A stretch of 13,478 nucleotides of DNA from Irineochytrium annulatum (taxonomy: Eukaryota; Chytridiomycota; Chytridiomycetes; Chytridiales; Chytridiaceae), in contig JADGJL010000811.1 in assembly GCA_027600665.1 (NCBI GenBank), positions 1-13,478 of the forward strand, given 5' to 3'. The notes below the pieces were generated by a model. It saw only the letters and a program-made list of their open reading frames with translations. It ran no database searches and was not told where the DNA came from. Positions within the stretch are counted from its first letter, which is position 1. Each line of letters begins with the position of its first letter. The position numbers were made by a program, and so were the translations under genes. Positions 1-9,204 of the stretch are shown here, one piece after another.

Positions 1-1201
1 GGGTAGGGATAGGGGCGGGCGCGGAGGAATAGGGGTTAGTGGCGTTAAGGAGGGATTTGAGGGCTGCTTTAAATCTGGGCAAGGTGAGAATGAGGTCAGC
101 GCGAGAATGGAGAATAGAACGTGGAGAACGAACTAACCTCGCGGGATTCTCGCGCTTCCGTTGGCTGACGGTCGCGCTCAGCCCACTGAGCGAGATCTTC
201 ATGATAACGCACTTGTAAATATCTGTGGAAATGGGACTGTCAGACTCTATGCGAAGGGGTTCCCCTAAATGTTCTTCAACGCACCCTCGGGTCTGCCCTG
301 GTAATCAATACCGAGCTGGATGACGTCCCCATCCCTGAGCGGGTACGGCCTGCTAAGCTTCCCTGACGGGCTGAGCCTCATGCGGTTCAGAAACGTTCCG
401 GACGAGCTCCCTGTGTCCCGGAGGTAAACCTTGATAAGAGCACGTTAAGACGACGGCCGTTCTGTCCAGCAGCTCCGAACCCGTAATGGAGGCCAAGTAT
501 GAACAACGAACCTGGCCTTCCCTGTACCAAAGCTCGGCGTGGTTCCTGCTCACGACTTTGCTTTTAAACGACACGAAGTCCACCTGCTTTGCCGGGAGCG
601 GCGGCAGCCTCTCCACTGGGACGGGCGTGGCCGGCTGAACGGGTGTTACGGCCGACGACGCGTCGAGCACGTTTGGCGACGGCTGCGGCAGGGTTGGTGC
701 GCTCGTATTGGCACCTGGCGCGGTCGCAGCCTGCCCGGGTGCGCTGACGTAAAGTCCCGTGAGGGCGGCCAGGAGGGTGTTAGGGGCCGTCCCCGTGGTC
801 GCGGTGGTGGGCGACGCCGGGTCGTTGGCCGGCGGCAGGGCTGGCGACCGGCTCGCGGCGGCAGCGGGGTCCGGGGAGGGCGGTGCGGCTCCGCCGGCCG
901 CGGCGTCGGCGGCGCGGACCTGCCGGCCAATCTTGAGGACGTGGCCGTCGTTCAGCTGCCTCTCGACGGGCTCGAAGATGGCGGACGGGACCGTCCTGGC
1001 TGTGTCCTTGTGCGGGTTTAGGACGAGCCGGATGCCGTTGTTGGCTACGACGGAGGCTCCCGCGGAAGAGGAGGCGTTCATGTCTCCGTGCCGGGGAATG
1101 GTCGGGGAGGTGGCCGTGTTCTTCGGGGTAGAGGCGGTAGAGCGCGTTGTTGGGCTCGACGGCTGGTAGCCGGCCGAGCTGACGCCGAGGGTGGACTGCA
1201 T
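1..1201 (-). CDS. dma1: Dma1-like FHA (FHA-RING) E3 ubiquitin ligase, 3' partial
   Basis: The minus-strand gene starts at the ATG at 1201 and runs off the window. Exons are 1201-512, 429-285, 222-138 and 74-<1; introns are 82, 62 and 63 nt, all GT-AG with consistent phase. The 331 visible residues carry an FHA domain: IGR (Arg93), SFKSKVVSRNHAEL (Ser218, Arg219, His221), DTGSSSGTFLN (residues 235-245), then DGDVIQLGIDYQG and EDIYKCVIMKI. The FKSKVVSR-HAE core plus GxDYxGxxExIYKCV is characteristic of the fungal Dma1/Dma2 family. These phosphothreonine-binding FHA proteins end in a RING and act in mitotic-checkpoint, septation and spindle-position signalling. The RING would lie left of position 1 and is not seen, so ligase activity is inferred. 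Oddity: residues 95-206, rich in Ala, Pro and Thr, interrupt the FHA between its second and third strands. The first ~55 residues are Ser/Thr-rich and disordered. No earlier in-frame ATG follows the upstream stop near 1288, so the start is reasonable unless a 5' exon exists. Confidence 0.85.
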
Positions 1202-1803
1202 GGTCCTGGTGACGACGTACGATGGCGGGACGCGAGGGAGACGGCGGTGATGCGAGGCTCTTGTTCGCGAGGATTTACAGGCTCGCTAAATGTGGACACA
1301 ACTATTTCTGGCGCGTAAAGCTTTGTGAAAGGTAACACGACGGGCGGGTTGTGGCGTAGGGCCCAGCAAGACAGAGTGTGAAATCTTTACAGCATTTTTC
1401 ACCACCTGACGACGTGTATACCAGAAATGAAAGATGCATTCAGCATTATGGTGGAGCGGAGCGATATATCGCCTAAATTGCTGCGAGGCGCGGCCTTCCA
1501 CCTGGCTGTCGGCATCAGCGCCCCCACGGGGGCGTGCAAGAGTTCGGGAGGCACAGCCATGGGGACAGGCCATTTGTTGTAGACGCGAACAGGCAGCTGT
1601 GGAGGACGTAGCGGTTGGCGTTCCGGATACAGTTGATGGAAAATGCTTTTTGCTGATCTCCACAGCTGCTGCAAGGGAGCAAGTGGATCAGGGATAACGA
1701 TTGGTGTCGGTGTGAGCCCCGGAAGTTTGTCAATTCGTTGATTTTTCCATTTATCGGGGCACCACAGCGTCGCCGAACTTCCCTTCCACCGCCACCGTCT
1801 GCT
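1202..1803. other. Divergent intergenic region between dma1-like gene and tim9
   Basis: This 602-bp stretch separates the start codons of the leftward FHA gene and the rightward tim9, so it should hold both promoters and 5' UTRs. Open frames on either strand here are short, mutually overlapping and resemble no protein I know. A perfect 7-bp inverted repeat with a 2-nt spacer (CGCCCCC AC GGGGGCG) lies at about 1519-1534; its meaning is unknown. I see no tRNA or convincing TATA box. Confidence 0.5.
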
Positions 1804-2173
1804 ATGGGCCTCGAAGAGATTGCCGAAAAGTTTCAGGTTCTTAATTTTGTTGTGTTTGTTGCGGAATCGTGCAATTCCTTACCATCATTGACCAGCTGAG
1901 GGAGAACTACGAGTTCTCGTCGGCCATGACGGACCGATGCTTCATGGACTGTGTCAACGACTTCACGACAAAGGTACTGTCGGCAAAGGAGGAGACGTGT
2001 CTTCAGAGGTGCACAGAGAAGTTCCTCAAGCACGCGCTCAGGGTCAATCTACGGATTATGAGCTACACGAACGACCTGTATGTCCTCTTCCTCTTTTCTT
2101 TCGTCGTCTTGATTTGCTGACGCGTGGCCAAAAAAGGGCGAATGCTGCGAATACACCGAACTCTCCTCAATAG
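1804..2173 (+). CDS. tim9: Mitochondrial intermembrane-space chaperone Tim9
   Basis: Three exons, 1804-1836, 1896-2077 and 2137-2173, give an 83-residue protein; both introns are 59 nt, GT-AG, with TTGAC- and CTGAC-type branch points. The small-Tim signature is complete: a twin CX3C motif with Cys26/Cys30 and Cys46/Cys50, spaced by 15 residues, forming the two intramolecular disulfides. The flanks DCVNDFTTKVLSAKEETC and EKFLKHALRV are the Tim9 version rather than Tim8, Tim10 or Tim13. In fungi Tim9 forms a hexamer with Tim10 that escorts hydrophobic carrier and TIM-complex proteins across the intermembrane space to TIM22. Length matches the family (about 80-90 residues). The first exon codes for only 11 residues; the start is the first ATG, and the splice TTTCAG|CTGAGG keeps the frame. 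It is transcribed divergently from the FHA gene and convergently with the dipeptidase gene. Confidence 0.93.
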
Positions 2174-2538
2174 CATCTACTCACGCGCTCGCTTTCATCT
2201 ACCATTGACTGCCAGTCAGCTTCTGTTATTTTTTTTTATCTCGTTCTGCTCAATTTTAGTGTTTTGCACTCGTTTGCGTCTCTTGCATACGTTAGTTCAA
2301 TTACGGACTTAAGCTTGAATAGTCAATATTCTTGGTCTTTAATATGGCATGATGGGGATAAGACAACGTCTGTAATAAATCGATGCCGCACTTCATTCGG
2401 TGTGCGGTTCAGGGGAAGTAGCAGATGCAATCCCAGTCATTTATACGCAAATGAAAAATCTAGGAGATTTTATGGGGTTCTACTACATAGTAAGGCGACC
2501 ATACGCCGCAAACCGCATAGAAAGGTTTGGATTCTCAA
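2174..2538. other. Convergent 3' intergenic region (tim9 / dipeptidase)
   Basis: This AT-richer 365-bp gap lies between two converging stop codons and probably holds both 3' UTRs. An AATAAA on the plus strand at 2374-2379, about 200 nt past the tim9 stop, could be its polyadenylation signal. Open frames here look random. No exact AATAAA was found for the minus-strand gene. Confidence 0.5.
2374..2379 (+). terminator. Possible polyadenylation signal of tim9
   Basis: An AATAAA hexamer lies about 200 nt after the tim9 stop codon, in an AT-rich stretch. Fungal polyadenylation signals are degenerate, so the assignment rests on position alone. Confidence 0.3.
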
Positions 2539-4014
2539 CTAGCATTCTTTGTTGAAAATAACTCGCCCTTCCTGCACGCTTTCCTCCGCAGCAATAATGG
2601 AGGCTATTTCCTCAGCCTTGGCAAAAACACGCAGGAGATTTCCTGGGAACACAAACATTGTTAGCCAAAGAACAATCTCTCGACAGCACTGCCATCCATA
2701 CCTCCGGTGAAGCCCATAATTTCCTCATCCGTAAAGCCCCTCCCAACCAACTCCACGACCAAATTCGGATATTTCGACACGTCCTCCAACCCCGTCGGCG
2801 TGGCCGGGATGCCATCAAAGTCGCTCCCGATGCCCAGGTGTTTAGGCCCAATGGTCTTGTTAATATGCACGAAGTGATCCGCGACAATTGCCACCGTCGC
2901 CTCTACGCCGTTGTCGGCTCCACCGGGCCCACACGTGACGAACCCGTTGCTAAAGTTGATTTGCACGACTCCGTCGCGGTGCGGCAGGAGACGCAGGATG
3001 TCGTCGGGCACGTTGCGCGGGTGCGGGCAGACGGAGAAGGCGGAGGAGTGGGAGAAGATGACGGGTGCGCGGGAGTGAGCAATGACCTGCTCCATGACCT
3101 GCTTGGAGACGTGGCTGAGATCGACGAGCATGCCAAGCCTGTTCATCTCAGTGATGACGGTTTTACCGAAGGGGGTGATCCCGTTGTGCAGGGGGGCCAG
3201 ATTGCAAGAGTCCGCCCAGGCCGTGTGGCAGACGTGCGTGAGCGTCATATAGCGGACTCCGAGGTCGTAGAGCTGGCGGAGAACGCCGATGGAGGAGTCC
3301 ATCTGATGGGCGCCTGCGGGCCAGAGGACAATTACTGAAATGCTACTTTAACGACGCTGCACTCCTACCCTCAATTCCAATCAAAGACGCAATCTTCTTT
3401 GTCTTCATAATCCTCTTGATGTCCGTTGAGGTGTAGGCCATCTCGAGGTCCGCCGGGTATCTCCTCACAATGTGCTTGATTACGTCAATTTGATCGATCG
3501 TGCGCCTTAAGTCCTCGTTGTAAGCCTTGAACTGTGAAGGACACGCGTTAGCCTAGAACAAATAACAGAAAGGCCGCGTCCTTCTTCTCTTTCACACTGT
3601 CGCCAACCAAGTCAAAATACCTACGTTCTCAGCACACGGCACGAACGCGCTCCAAAACTGCGCGCCGACCCGCCCCTTCTTGAGCCTCGTGATATCCGTA
3701 TGATAATCGGGGCCCATATTATAAAACGACACATTCCCCACAAAGCCGCCATTGAGCCATCCCAACTTAATGGGGAGATCATTATGCGTATCAATCACGG
3801 GTGATCGCTCCAAAATGCGCAGGGCGCGCTCCATTGGATCCGATGGCATCGGATCGGCTGTCGGCGAGGGCAACCAAAGCACCCGGACGCACAGGAGGGA
3901 GAGGCAGAGAAGGAGCAAGGCCGGGATTGCGGCGGCGTTGATCAGGCGCGAGGACGACGCCGGGGCGGCCTGCCGCGGGAGGAGTGGTTTCGTGGACGAG
4001 GTCGTGGCCAGCAT
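2539..4014 (-). CDS. Membrane dipeptidase (renal dipeptidase family, peptidase M19)
   Basis: Four exons on the minus strand (4014-3625, 3531-3369, 3313-2702, 2642-2539; introns 93, 55 and 59 nt, GT-AG, phases consistent) give 422 residues, normal for this family. It should hydrolyse dipeptides, possibly with broad or D-stereospecificity, using a binuclear zinc site in a TIM barrel. All expected ligands are visible: His77 and Asp79 in DTHNDLP, bridging Glu184 in IGIEGAH, His252 in VDLSHVS, His273 in FSHSSA, and the active-site Asp in GSDFDG (349). Residues about 27-48 form a hydrophobic segment after a basic N-terminus, fitting a type II signal anchor with the catalytic domain in the lumen or outside. 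The C-terminal NLLRVFAKAEEIA helix is typical. No second C-terminal hydrophobic tail is seen, so a GPI anchor as in the mammalian enzyme is unlikely. The start is the first ATG, 53 bp from the start of the divergent gene at 4068. Confidence 0.92.
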
Positions 4015-4067
4015 GATGAAGGCCCGTCTATTTACCAACGATCACGCCAACAACTGATCGTGATAAT
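4015..4067. promoter_or_regulatory. Very short divergent (bidirectional) promoter
   Basis: Only 53 bp separate the start codons of the leftward dipeptidase gene and the rightward small membrane protein gene. The gap holds a 6-bp inverted repeat, ATCACG at 4041-4046 and CGTGAT at 4059-4064, with a 12-nt spacer. Transcription start sites and control elements must lie in these bases or inside the opposing coding exons. Confidence 0.55.
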
Positions 4068-4994
4068 ATGGAGCCCGCGATGACGCCCCCTGGAACGCTG
4101 CATCAAAGACCAGTCCCGAATCCGGATTCGAGATACACGCCAACGCCAGCCGAATTGGTCTGCATCACCAAGGCCAATAGCATCTTCGCCGTGTCGTATG
4201 TGGTTGGGATATCGTTGGGTGTCGTGGGTGGGGTGACCTTTTTGAGACGGAGCAAGATTGACCTGCGGTCGGGGCAGGGCTGGATTACGTTGTTTGGCTG
4301 CTCGATTTTGGGGGAATATGGTATGTTGGGTTGCGTGGTTATTCTGTTAATGCTAGTCAGGCGGCAGGCGGTTTGGCCTCAATAGGGCGAGGGCGGAGCT
4401 GGACCGGTCGCTGCCGCTCGATTCAAAGCTGCGGGAATTGTTGAGCAAGTGTGTGCTCTCCCGACTGCGTCATTGGTAACGCTCACATGTCTTGTGCGCA
4501 GGTCTGCGGGATACCGGATATCGGACGCGGTTTCAAACGATATCGGCCACCACGAGCACGGCATGGAGGGCTCCGTACCGGAAGGGATGGAACCAGCGCC
4601 GTCGTCGCGGTCCGTGCCCTCTCGCGCACGTCGCTCTCTGCCACATGCTTACGACACCGTGCCGCCATTGACGCGCTACGGGCATACGGCGGAGATCCGG
4701 GACGAGCGGGGGGACGAGGAGCCGGAACAGCGCGAGGACCAGCCACGGTCAACGGACGCGCCGACATACGTTCCGATCAGCCAGTTCGATTGGGACAACG
4801 ACGAGCAGGATTTGCCGGCGCTGAACGCGGGTGGTGGAGGGACGTCGTGGGATTCGATACGGCAGCGTACGAGGGGCGGAGTGGGGGCCGGAACGGCAGG
4901 GGCTGCGGCTGGCGAGCAGCAGGGGGCATGGGGGAAAGTGAGAGCAGGAAAGGCGAGGCCAATTGTGGATGTCCCGCGGGATGATGATTATTGA
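4068..4994 (+). CDS. OCIA-domain-like small membrane protein with disordered tail
   Basis: Exons 4068-4320, 4361-4448 and 4502-4994 give 277 residues; introns are 40 and 53 nt. The 40-nt intron uses the second of two nearby acceptors; the first (4355-4356) would give a stop after about 10 codons. Residues about 24-114 resemble the OCIA domain: YTPTPAEL, a Cys near residue 32, then two hydrophobic stretches (about 38-59 and 72-86) joined by a basic loop (RRSKIDLRSG), the second Gly-rich like a membrane hairpin, then a charged helix ending LDSKLRELLSK. OCIA proteins in animals sit on mitochondria or endosomes and affect respiratory-complex assembly. Residues about 115-277 are polar and disordered, with FDWDNDEQ and a TSWDSIRQR patch near the C-terminus that may be a second conserved motif. 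The OCIA call rests on pattern, not alignment; an unrelated two-pass membrane protein is possible. Confidence 0.7.
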
Positions 4995-5295
4995 AAGGCT
5001 TTCGCAAGATGGTCACGGAAGGGGAATGGCAGATGCGTGCAGCTCGATGCGTATTTTGAAGTAAACCCGTTGCAATAGTAAGCTGATAAAGCATGTTCGT
5101 TTACCACCTCCGATACTTCGCATGCAGTTGAGCCTTCGGACCCGACACAGGCAACAAGTTGGAACACAGAAGTGACCAATTGCGACAAGGGCCGTCGTGC
5201 CCTATTTGGAACGGTTGCCTGCCCCACCCGACGGCGTCCTCCGGGAGACCGCCAGCTTCGCCGAGAGACCTTCCTGACGGAGGCGGCCTGCAAGG
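4995..5295 (+). promoter_or_regulatory. Intergenic region upstream of the arrestin-SH3 gene
   Basis: The 301 bp between the OCIA-like stop and the arrestin ATG should hold the 3' end of the first and the promoter and 5' UTR of the second. I see no clear TATA box, AATAAA or repeat. Confidence 0.4.
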
Positions 5296-8200
5296 ATGAC
5301 GCTCTCCTTCCTAGAGATCTCACCCGCGGACGGATCAGTGTTCGAGTGAGCACATTCGTCTGGGCCTACACGATCGTGGCCCGAGTTCTCATTATCGCGA
5401 CCTGGATGGCTAATGCGGGTATTGCGTTGCAGGATCGAGGCCGGCTGGGGGGAGAACGCCACTCTCACGGGGGTCATAAAAGCCCAGGTTTCCAGGAACT
5501 TAAAGGATCCTAAAGTCGTTGTCGAGGTAATGGCGATCATTAAGCTGGGAAGCGGCTATCTGGACGTTGCTAACCTCTCTTGTACTTCATGCGTTTAGTT
5601 CCGTGGTGACACTGGTGAGCTTCATCGAATGATCCGGATTTGCGGCCCTGCCTAACTGAGCTGTGCGGGAAACAGAGACACGATGGACGAACGACCGGCC
5701 GTGGGATTATCAGTCCGACAAAAAACCCTACGTTTTTGGCCCTCGACGACTGATTACCAAGACGGTGACAGTCACACCGGCGCCGTTTATGATGCCCAAC
5801 ATCGCGAACAAGCCGCTTCAAATACCGTTCTCGGTGCCCTTACCGGACGTTGGACTGCCACCGAGCTTTGCTGATCCGAGGGGGTCGATTGGATATGCTG
5901 TGCGCGTGATGGTGTCGTACCAGGAGGGGATGAAGATCATGAGGACGTCGAAGGTGGCGGAGGCGGCGGTGACGGTGGTGATGCCGTTGCATGCACGGAA
6001 TAGGTACGGCGGCTCGTGGACGAGGTTATGGCCGGAGGCCGAACGATGGCGTTGGAATTGACTTTGGATTCCTTGCAGAATCCTGATGAACCAGAGCCAT
6101 TTGCACCACCAGGAACCGTACCAAGAGAATAAGGTCATGTACACATTGACGATCCCGAGGAGGGCGTTGAGGATTGGGGAGGGATTGGAAATGGAGATTC
6201 ATGTTTTAAACATGCCGCCGGGAAAGTTCATCAAGACGATGAACGTCGCCATAAGCTCTCAGATTGAGGTGAAGATTGATCCTTGCTTGATTGATGCTGA
6301 ACGAATCAGTTTCGAGGGAAAACGACTGTAGTGGTGAACTTGCCGCAACTGGCAAAGATCAAGGATGAGAGCTGGGAGGCCAATTTGCGGGATATTCTAA
6401 TGAAGCACCAACTGCCACAATGGAATCGGGTCTTTACTTTATATCCAGGTGATTGTCTTTTCCCACTACGTTTTCATAGACCTGGCGTTGATTACTTTGT
6501 AAAGATAAAGCTACCGCGAAACCCACCTTTGAATCGCCACTTATATCCGTAAAGGTACTCTTTGGTGGTACTTCAAATGAATGCCTAATGCCTTGTGCAG
6601 CATTTCCTACGGATGGATATCGTTTTGACCGACTCTTCCAAAGCTAACGTCTCTGTCGAGGTGCCTATCGTTCTTGTCCCCGCTGGCGGCGAAAGGGCGA
6701 TTGAGCCGGAGGAGGCAATCGCTGGTGTCGACGTTATTCCGTTGAATGGGGGAAAGAGCTTGCAGATTATCATCGCAAACCAATCGGTCGTTTGCGCGGA
6801 TTACGATCCGAGTATGCCGGATGAGCTGGAGCTTCGGGTGAACGATATTGTCGTGCTAAAGTAAGGCGCCTTCTTCCCTTTGGGTTGTGAGCATCCTCTG
6901 ACCGCCTACAACTAGTATGGTGCACGACGACGGATGGGCGCATGGGACCAATCTGACAACAAATCAGACGGGTATGCTTCCTCTTGCGGCGCTGCATCGC
7001 GACGCGTCCGTCCCATGGAACAACGTGCAGCAAGAGATGGTAGAGGTGGAGCAGCGGACAACCGAGTTTGATACGGACGAAAATCGGCACTCAAACCGGT
7101 TCTCCTACACGCACACTAACGTGGAGCTTATTGGACCTGCAAAGCCTGTGGAAAATGGTCGGACATTTAAGCCGCCGAAGCCGCAGCAAGCTCCACCGCC
7201 GCCGGTGCCGCAGCCGCCTCATCAAAGCCCACCACAACACACCCTTCCGACACCACCGCCTGAGCTTGAGAACGCGCATAATCGCCGAGGAATTAATATC
7301 GACCCTAGACGGCCACAATCCATTCAGCAACCACCTGTCGGGCAATCGTTGGACACTTCGTTGCTCCCTTCACACCCAAAACCACCAGGAGCAACATCTC
7401 TGGCCCCGAAGCGATCCATTCTGAAACACTCCGCCGACTCTACCTCTCCCATCCTTTTATCTACGAGCATCGCGTCAGCACCCGTCAATGCCGCACAGGC
7501 TAACCTCCCTCCGCCGCCCGCACGGACAGAATCCCGGCCCGTGAGCTCGCAGTTCGTCCTCAACAATCCACATCAGGACTATAATAACAAACCTCTCCCG
7601 TCCCTAACGTCGCCGATCCTAAAGAACGCTAACAGCCCGACAAGCCCTCCGAACCGGCATTCTCGGATGGACGGCGGGTTGACGTCACCAACGGGCCTTA
7701 TTCAACCGAATCGGCCGACCCGATCGGACTTCGCCAGCTCGGGCCACTCCCTCTCTGCCATCCGCACCGCACATCTCTCACCGGACGGGGCGTGCCTCCA
7801 CGTGCCGCCACCGCCCACTCGGGATCCGCGCCTGAATCGGGACGACTCGTGGATGCCAAACGCAGACGGGATGGAGTACTCGGACTACCTCGACTACTGG
7901 CTTACCGACAACTCGTCCGACGCGGCCTCCCGCCGTTCGCGGGCCCTCTCCTTACGATCATCGGCGCAGTACTCCCTTCCGCGCCCTCCATCCACACACG
8001 CGGCGCAGCAGCAGCAGCAAGCCGGCGGCGGCGGCGGAGTTTCGATGAAGCCGCAGGGCCGGTCGCGTGCGCCGTCAAACGCGTCCGAGCGAGAACGTGG
8101 GGTTTTGAACTCGTCGTCCATCAATGTGGCGCCCCGGAGGAGCAGCAACGGAAACACGCTCGTGAGTATGATCTCGCTGGTAGGGCCCGATGGTTTCAAC

Positions 8201-9004
8201 CCGCCCGACTTGGGGGAGCGCCATCAAAGACTATCTGGCCCGCATCCGCTCTCGACGGCCGTTGTCGTGGCGGGGGATAACGATGGGAGTGGCTCGGAGG
8301 CGCAGACCTATGAGGACGAGGAGGAGGAGGAGGAGGAGATAAAGGTGACGAGGATGCCATTTGCGGGGTTGGATTTGAACACGTTGCTGCCGCCGATTGA
8401 TATTGGAGGGTTTGATGATCTTGGCTTTGATCTCGGTGGGTTTGGGTTCAGCGCGCCGTCGAAAGAGCAAGGTGATGAGAATGGTCCGGCGGAGGGTGTG
8501 CCGGAGCCTTCCCCGTTGCCGCTGGGCGCGCACGACCCGGTGGTGTCGACTCGACCGATGGTGGGCTACCTTACGCGTGCGGACACACCACCCGGGGCCG
8601 GCACCGGCAGCACTTCGGATCTTCTCGCCGCCGCGGCGGCGATGTTGAAGGCCGGCGGTGCCGCGCTGCCATCATCGGACCGGCTCGTGGCGGTCGCTGC
8701 CGCCTTCCCGGCGGTAGCGGTCGACGGCCAGCATGGGAATCTGGTGGCGAGCTCCCAGGCCGAGCTGGACGCCTTCTTGGTGTCTGGCAGGGTGTCGCCA
8801 ACGGACTACATCAAGCAGCGGGACGTACTCTCGCGGCTGGCGGGGCTGGACGCCATGCTGCTATCCGGGGAGGTGGAGGGGCAGGTGTACATCGCGAGAA
8901 GGGACGAAATTATGGGGTTGCTGCGGAAGGATGGGTCGCGGGAGGACGATGACGAGGTCGCGGAGACAGCGAGACTGGATGCTATAAATGCGATAGAGGA
9001 GTAG
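5296..9004 (+). CDS. Alpha-arrestin fused to an SH3 domain and C-terminal SHOCT-like tandem hairpins
   Basis: Eight exons (5296-5345, 5433-5526, 5599-5614, 5676-6003, 6079-6268, 6310-6498, 6601-6860, 6916-9004) give 1071 residues; introns are 41-102 nt, GT-AG, phases consistent. Domains in order: arrestin N, residues about 1-160 (GENATLTGVIKAQVS, VVVEFRGDTETRW, PFSVPLP); arrestin C, about 165-320 (MYTLTIPRRALRIGE, FRGKTTVVVNLP, VEVPIVLVP); SH3, about 349-402 (CADYDPSMPDELELRVNDIVVL, DDGWAHG, GMLPLAAL); then about 590 disordered residues with Pro-rich runs (415-450), Gln, Gly and Glu runs; and at 990-1045 two consecutive LDAhLhSGxV...Y...RDxhhxxL hairpins like SHOCT. Fungal alpha-arrestins recruit Nedd4-type ligases to plasma-membrane cargo for endocytosis, usually via PPxY; I see no PPxY, so the SH3 may recruit endocytic partners instead. 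This is inference. Least certain is exon 6's end, where VDYF|HFLRMDI restores frame; a donor at 6449 was rejected. Confidence 0.8.
6778..6994 (+). other. SH3 domain encoded across intron 7 of the arrestin gene
   Basis: The stretch reads as one SH3 domain only when the 55-nt intron 6861-6915 is removed. ADYDP matches ALYDY, DELELRVND matches the RT-loop acidic region and following strand, and DGWAHG matches the DGWWxG motif with the first, binding-site Trp kept. The usual G-x-F-P-x-x-Y end is GMLPLAAL, so the last aromatic residue of the ligand pocket is replaced by Leu. Ligand choice may therefore differ from a standard PxxP binder. Confidence 0.75.
8009..8024 (+). repeat. CAG trinucleotide run coding a short poly-Gln
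   Basis: About four CAG codons plus one CAA code for a Gln run in the disordered tail of the arrestin-SH3 protein, followed directly by a poly-Gly run. Such tracts vary in length between strains. Confidence 0.7.
8315..8339 (+). repeat. GAG trinucleotide run coding poly-Glu
   Basis: A GAG-rich run codes for about eight Glu residues within the acidic patch YEDEEEEEEEEI of the arrestin-SH3 tail. It is simple-sequence coding DNA. Confidence 0.7.
8756..8923 (+). other. Tandem SHOCT-like helical hairpins at the C-terminus of the arrestin-SH3 protein
   Basis: Two adjacent repeats of about 27 residues align by eye: LDAFLVSGRVSPTDYIKQRDVLSRL and LDAMLLSGEVEGQVYIARRDEIMGLL. Both share the LDAhLhSGxV start, a central Tyr-Ile and an Arg-Asp pair before a hydrophobic end. 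The pattern resembles SHOCT, a short C-terminal domain that in bacteria often mediates oligomerisation. An analogous, unrelated two-helix repeat is possible. Confidence 0.55.
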
Positions 9005-9204
9005 GAAAAAGGCTGGCATGCTTGTGGATTTCGATGATGGATCTGAGTTTTGATCAATCTGTCAGGTCATTTCTCGCGCAGGGTCTTTCACCTTTCTCAT
9101 ATCCCATTTTCGTATCTTTGACGTCTCCTGTGTATTCTACCCTCTTATCCGCATTCTCGCATGTATCCTCTTGTACTACGCTTTCTTTACTTTGTATGAG
9201 AAAC

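Noticed and set aside
1..45. G-rich text (GGGTAGGGATAGGGG) that resembles telomere repeats
   Set aside because: It is irregular and, on the minus strand, reads as the last visible coding exon of the Dma1-like gene in correct phase.
1286..1733. Minus-strand open frames of 72-125 codons between dma1-like gene and tim9
   Set aside because: They overlap each other in different frames, show no motif or splice continuity, and lie where two promoters are expected.
2264..2542. 92-codon plus-strand frame past tim9
   Set aside because: It runs into the 3' end of the convergent dipeptidase gene and has no recognisable motif.
6449..6479. Apparent 31-nt GT-AG intron in the arrestin gene
   Set aside because: Too short, and splicing it leads to a stop within about eight codons; reading through to the donor at 6499 keeps the arrestin frame.
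7792..8280. 162-codon plus-strand frame inside the arrestin-SH3 last exon
   Set aside because: It is an Arg/Ala-rich shadow of the GC-rich real frame and has no recognisable content.
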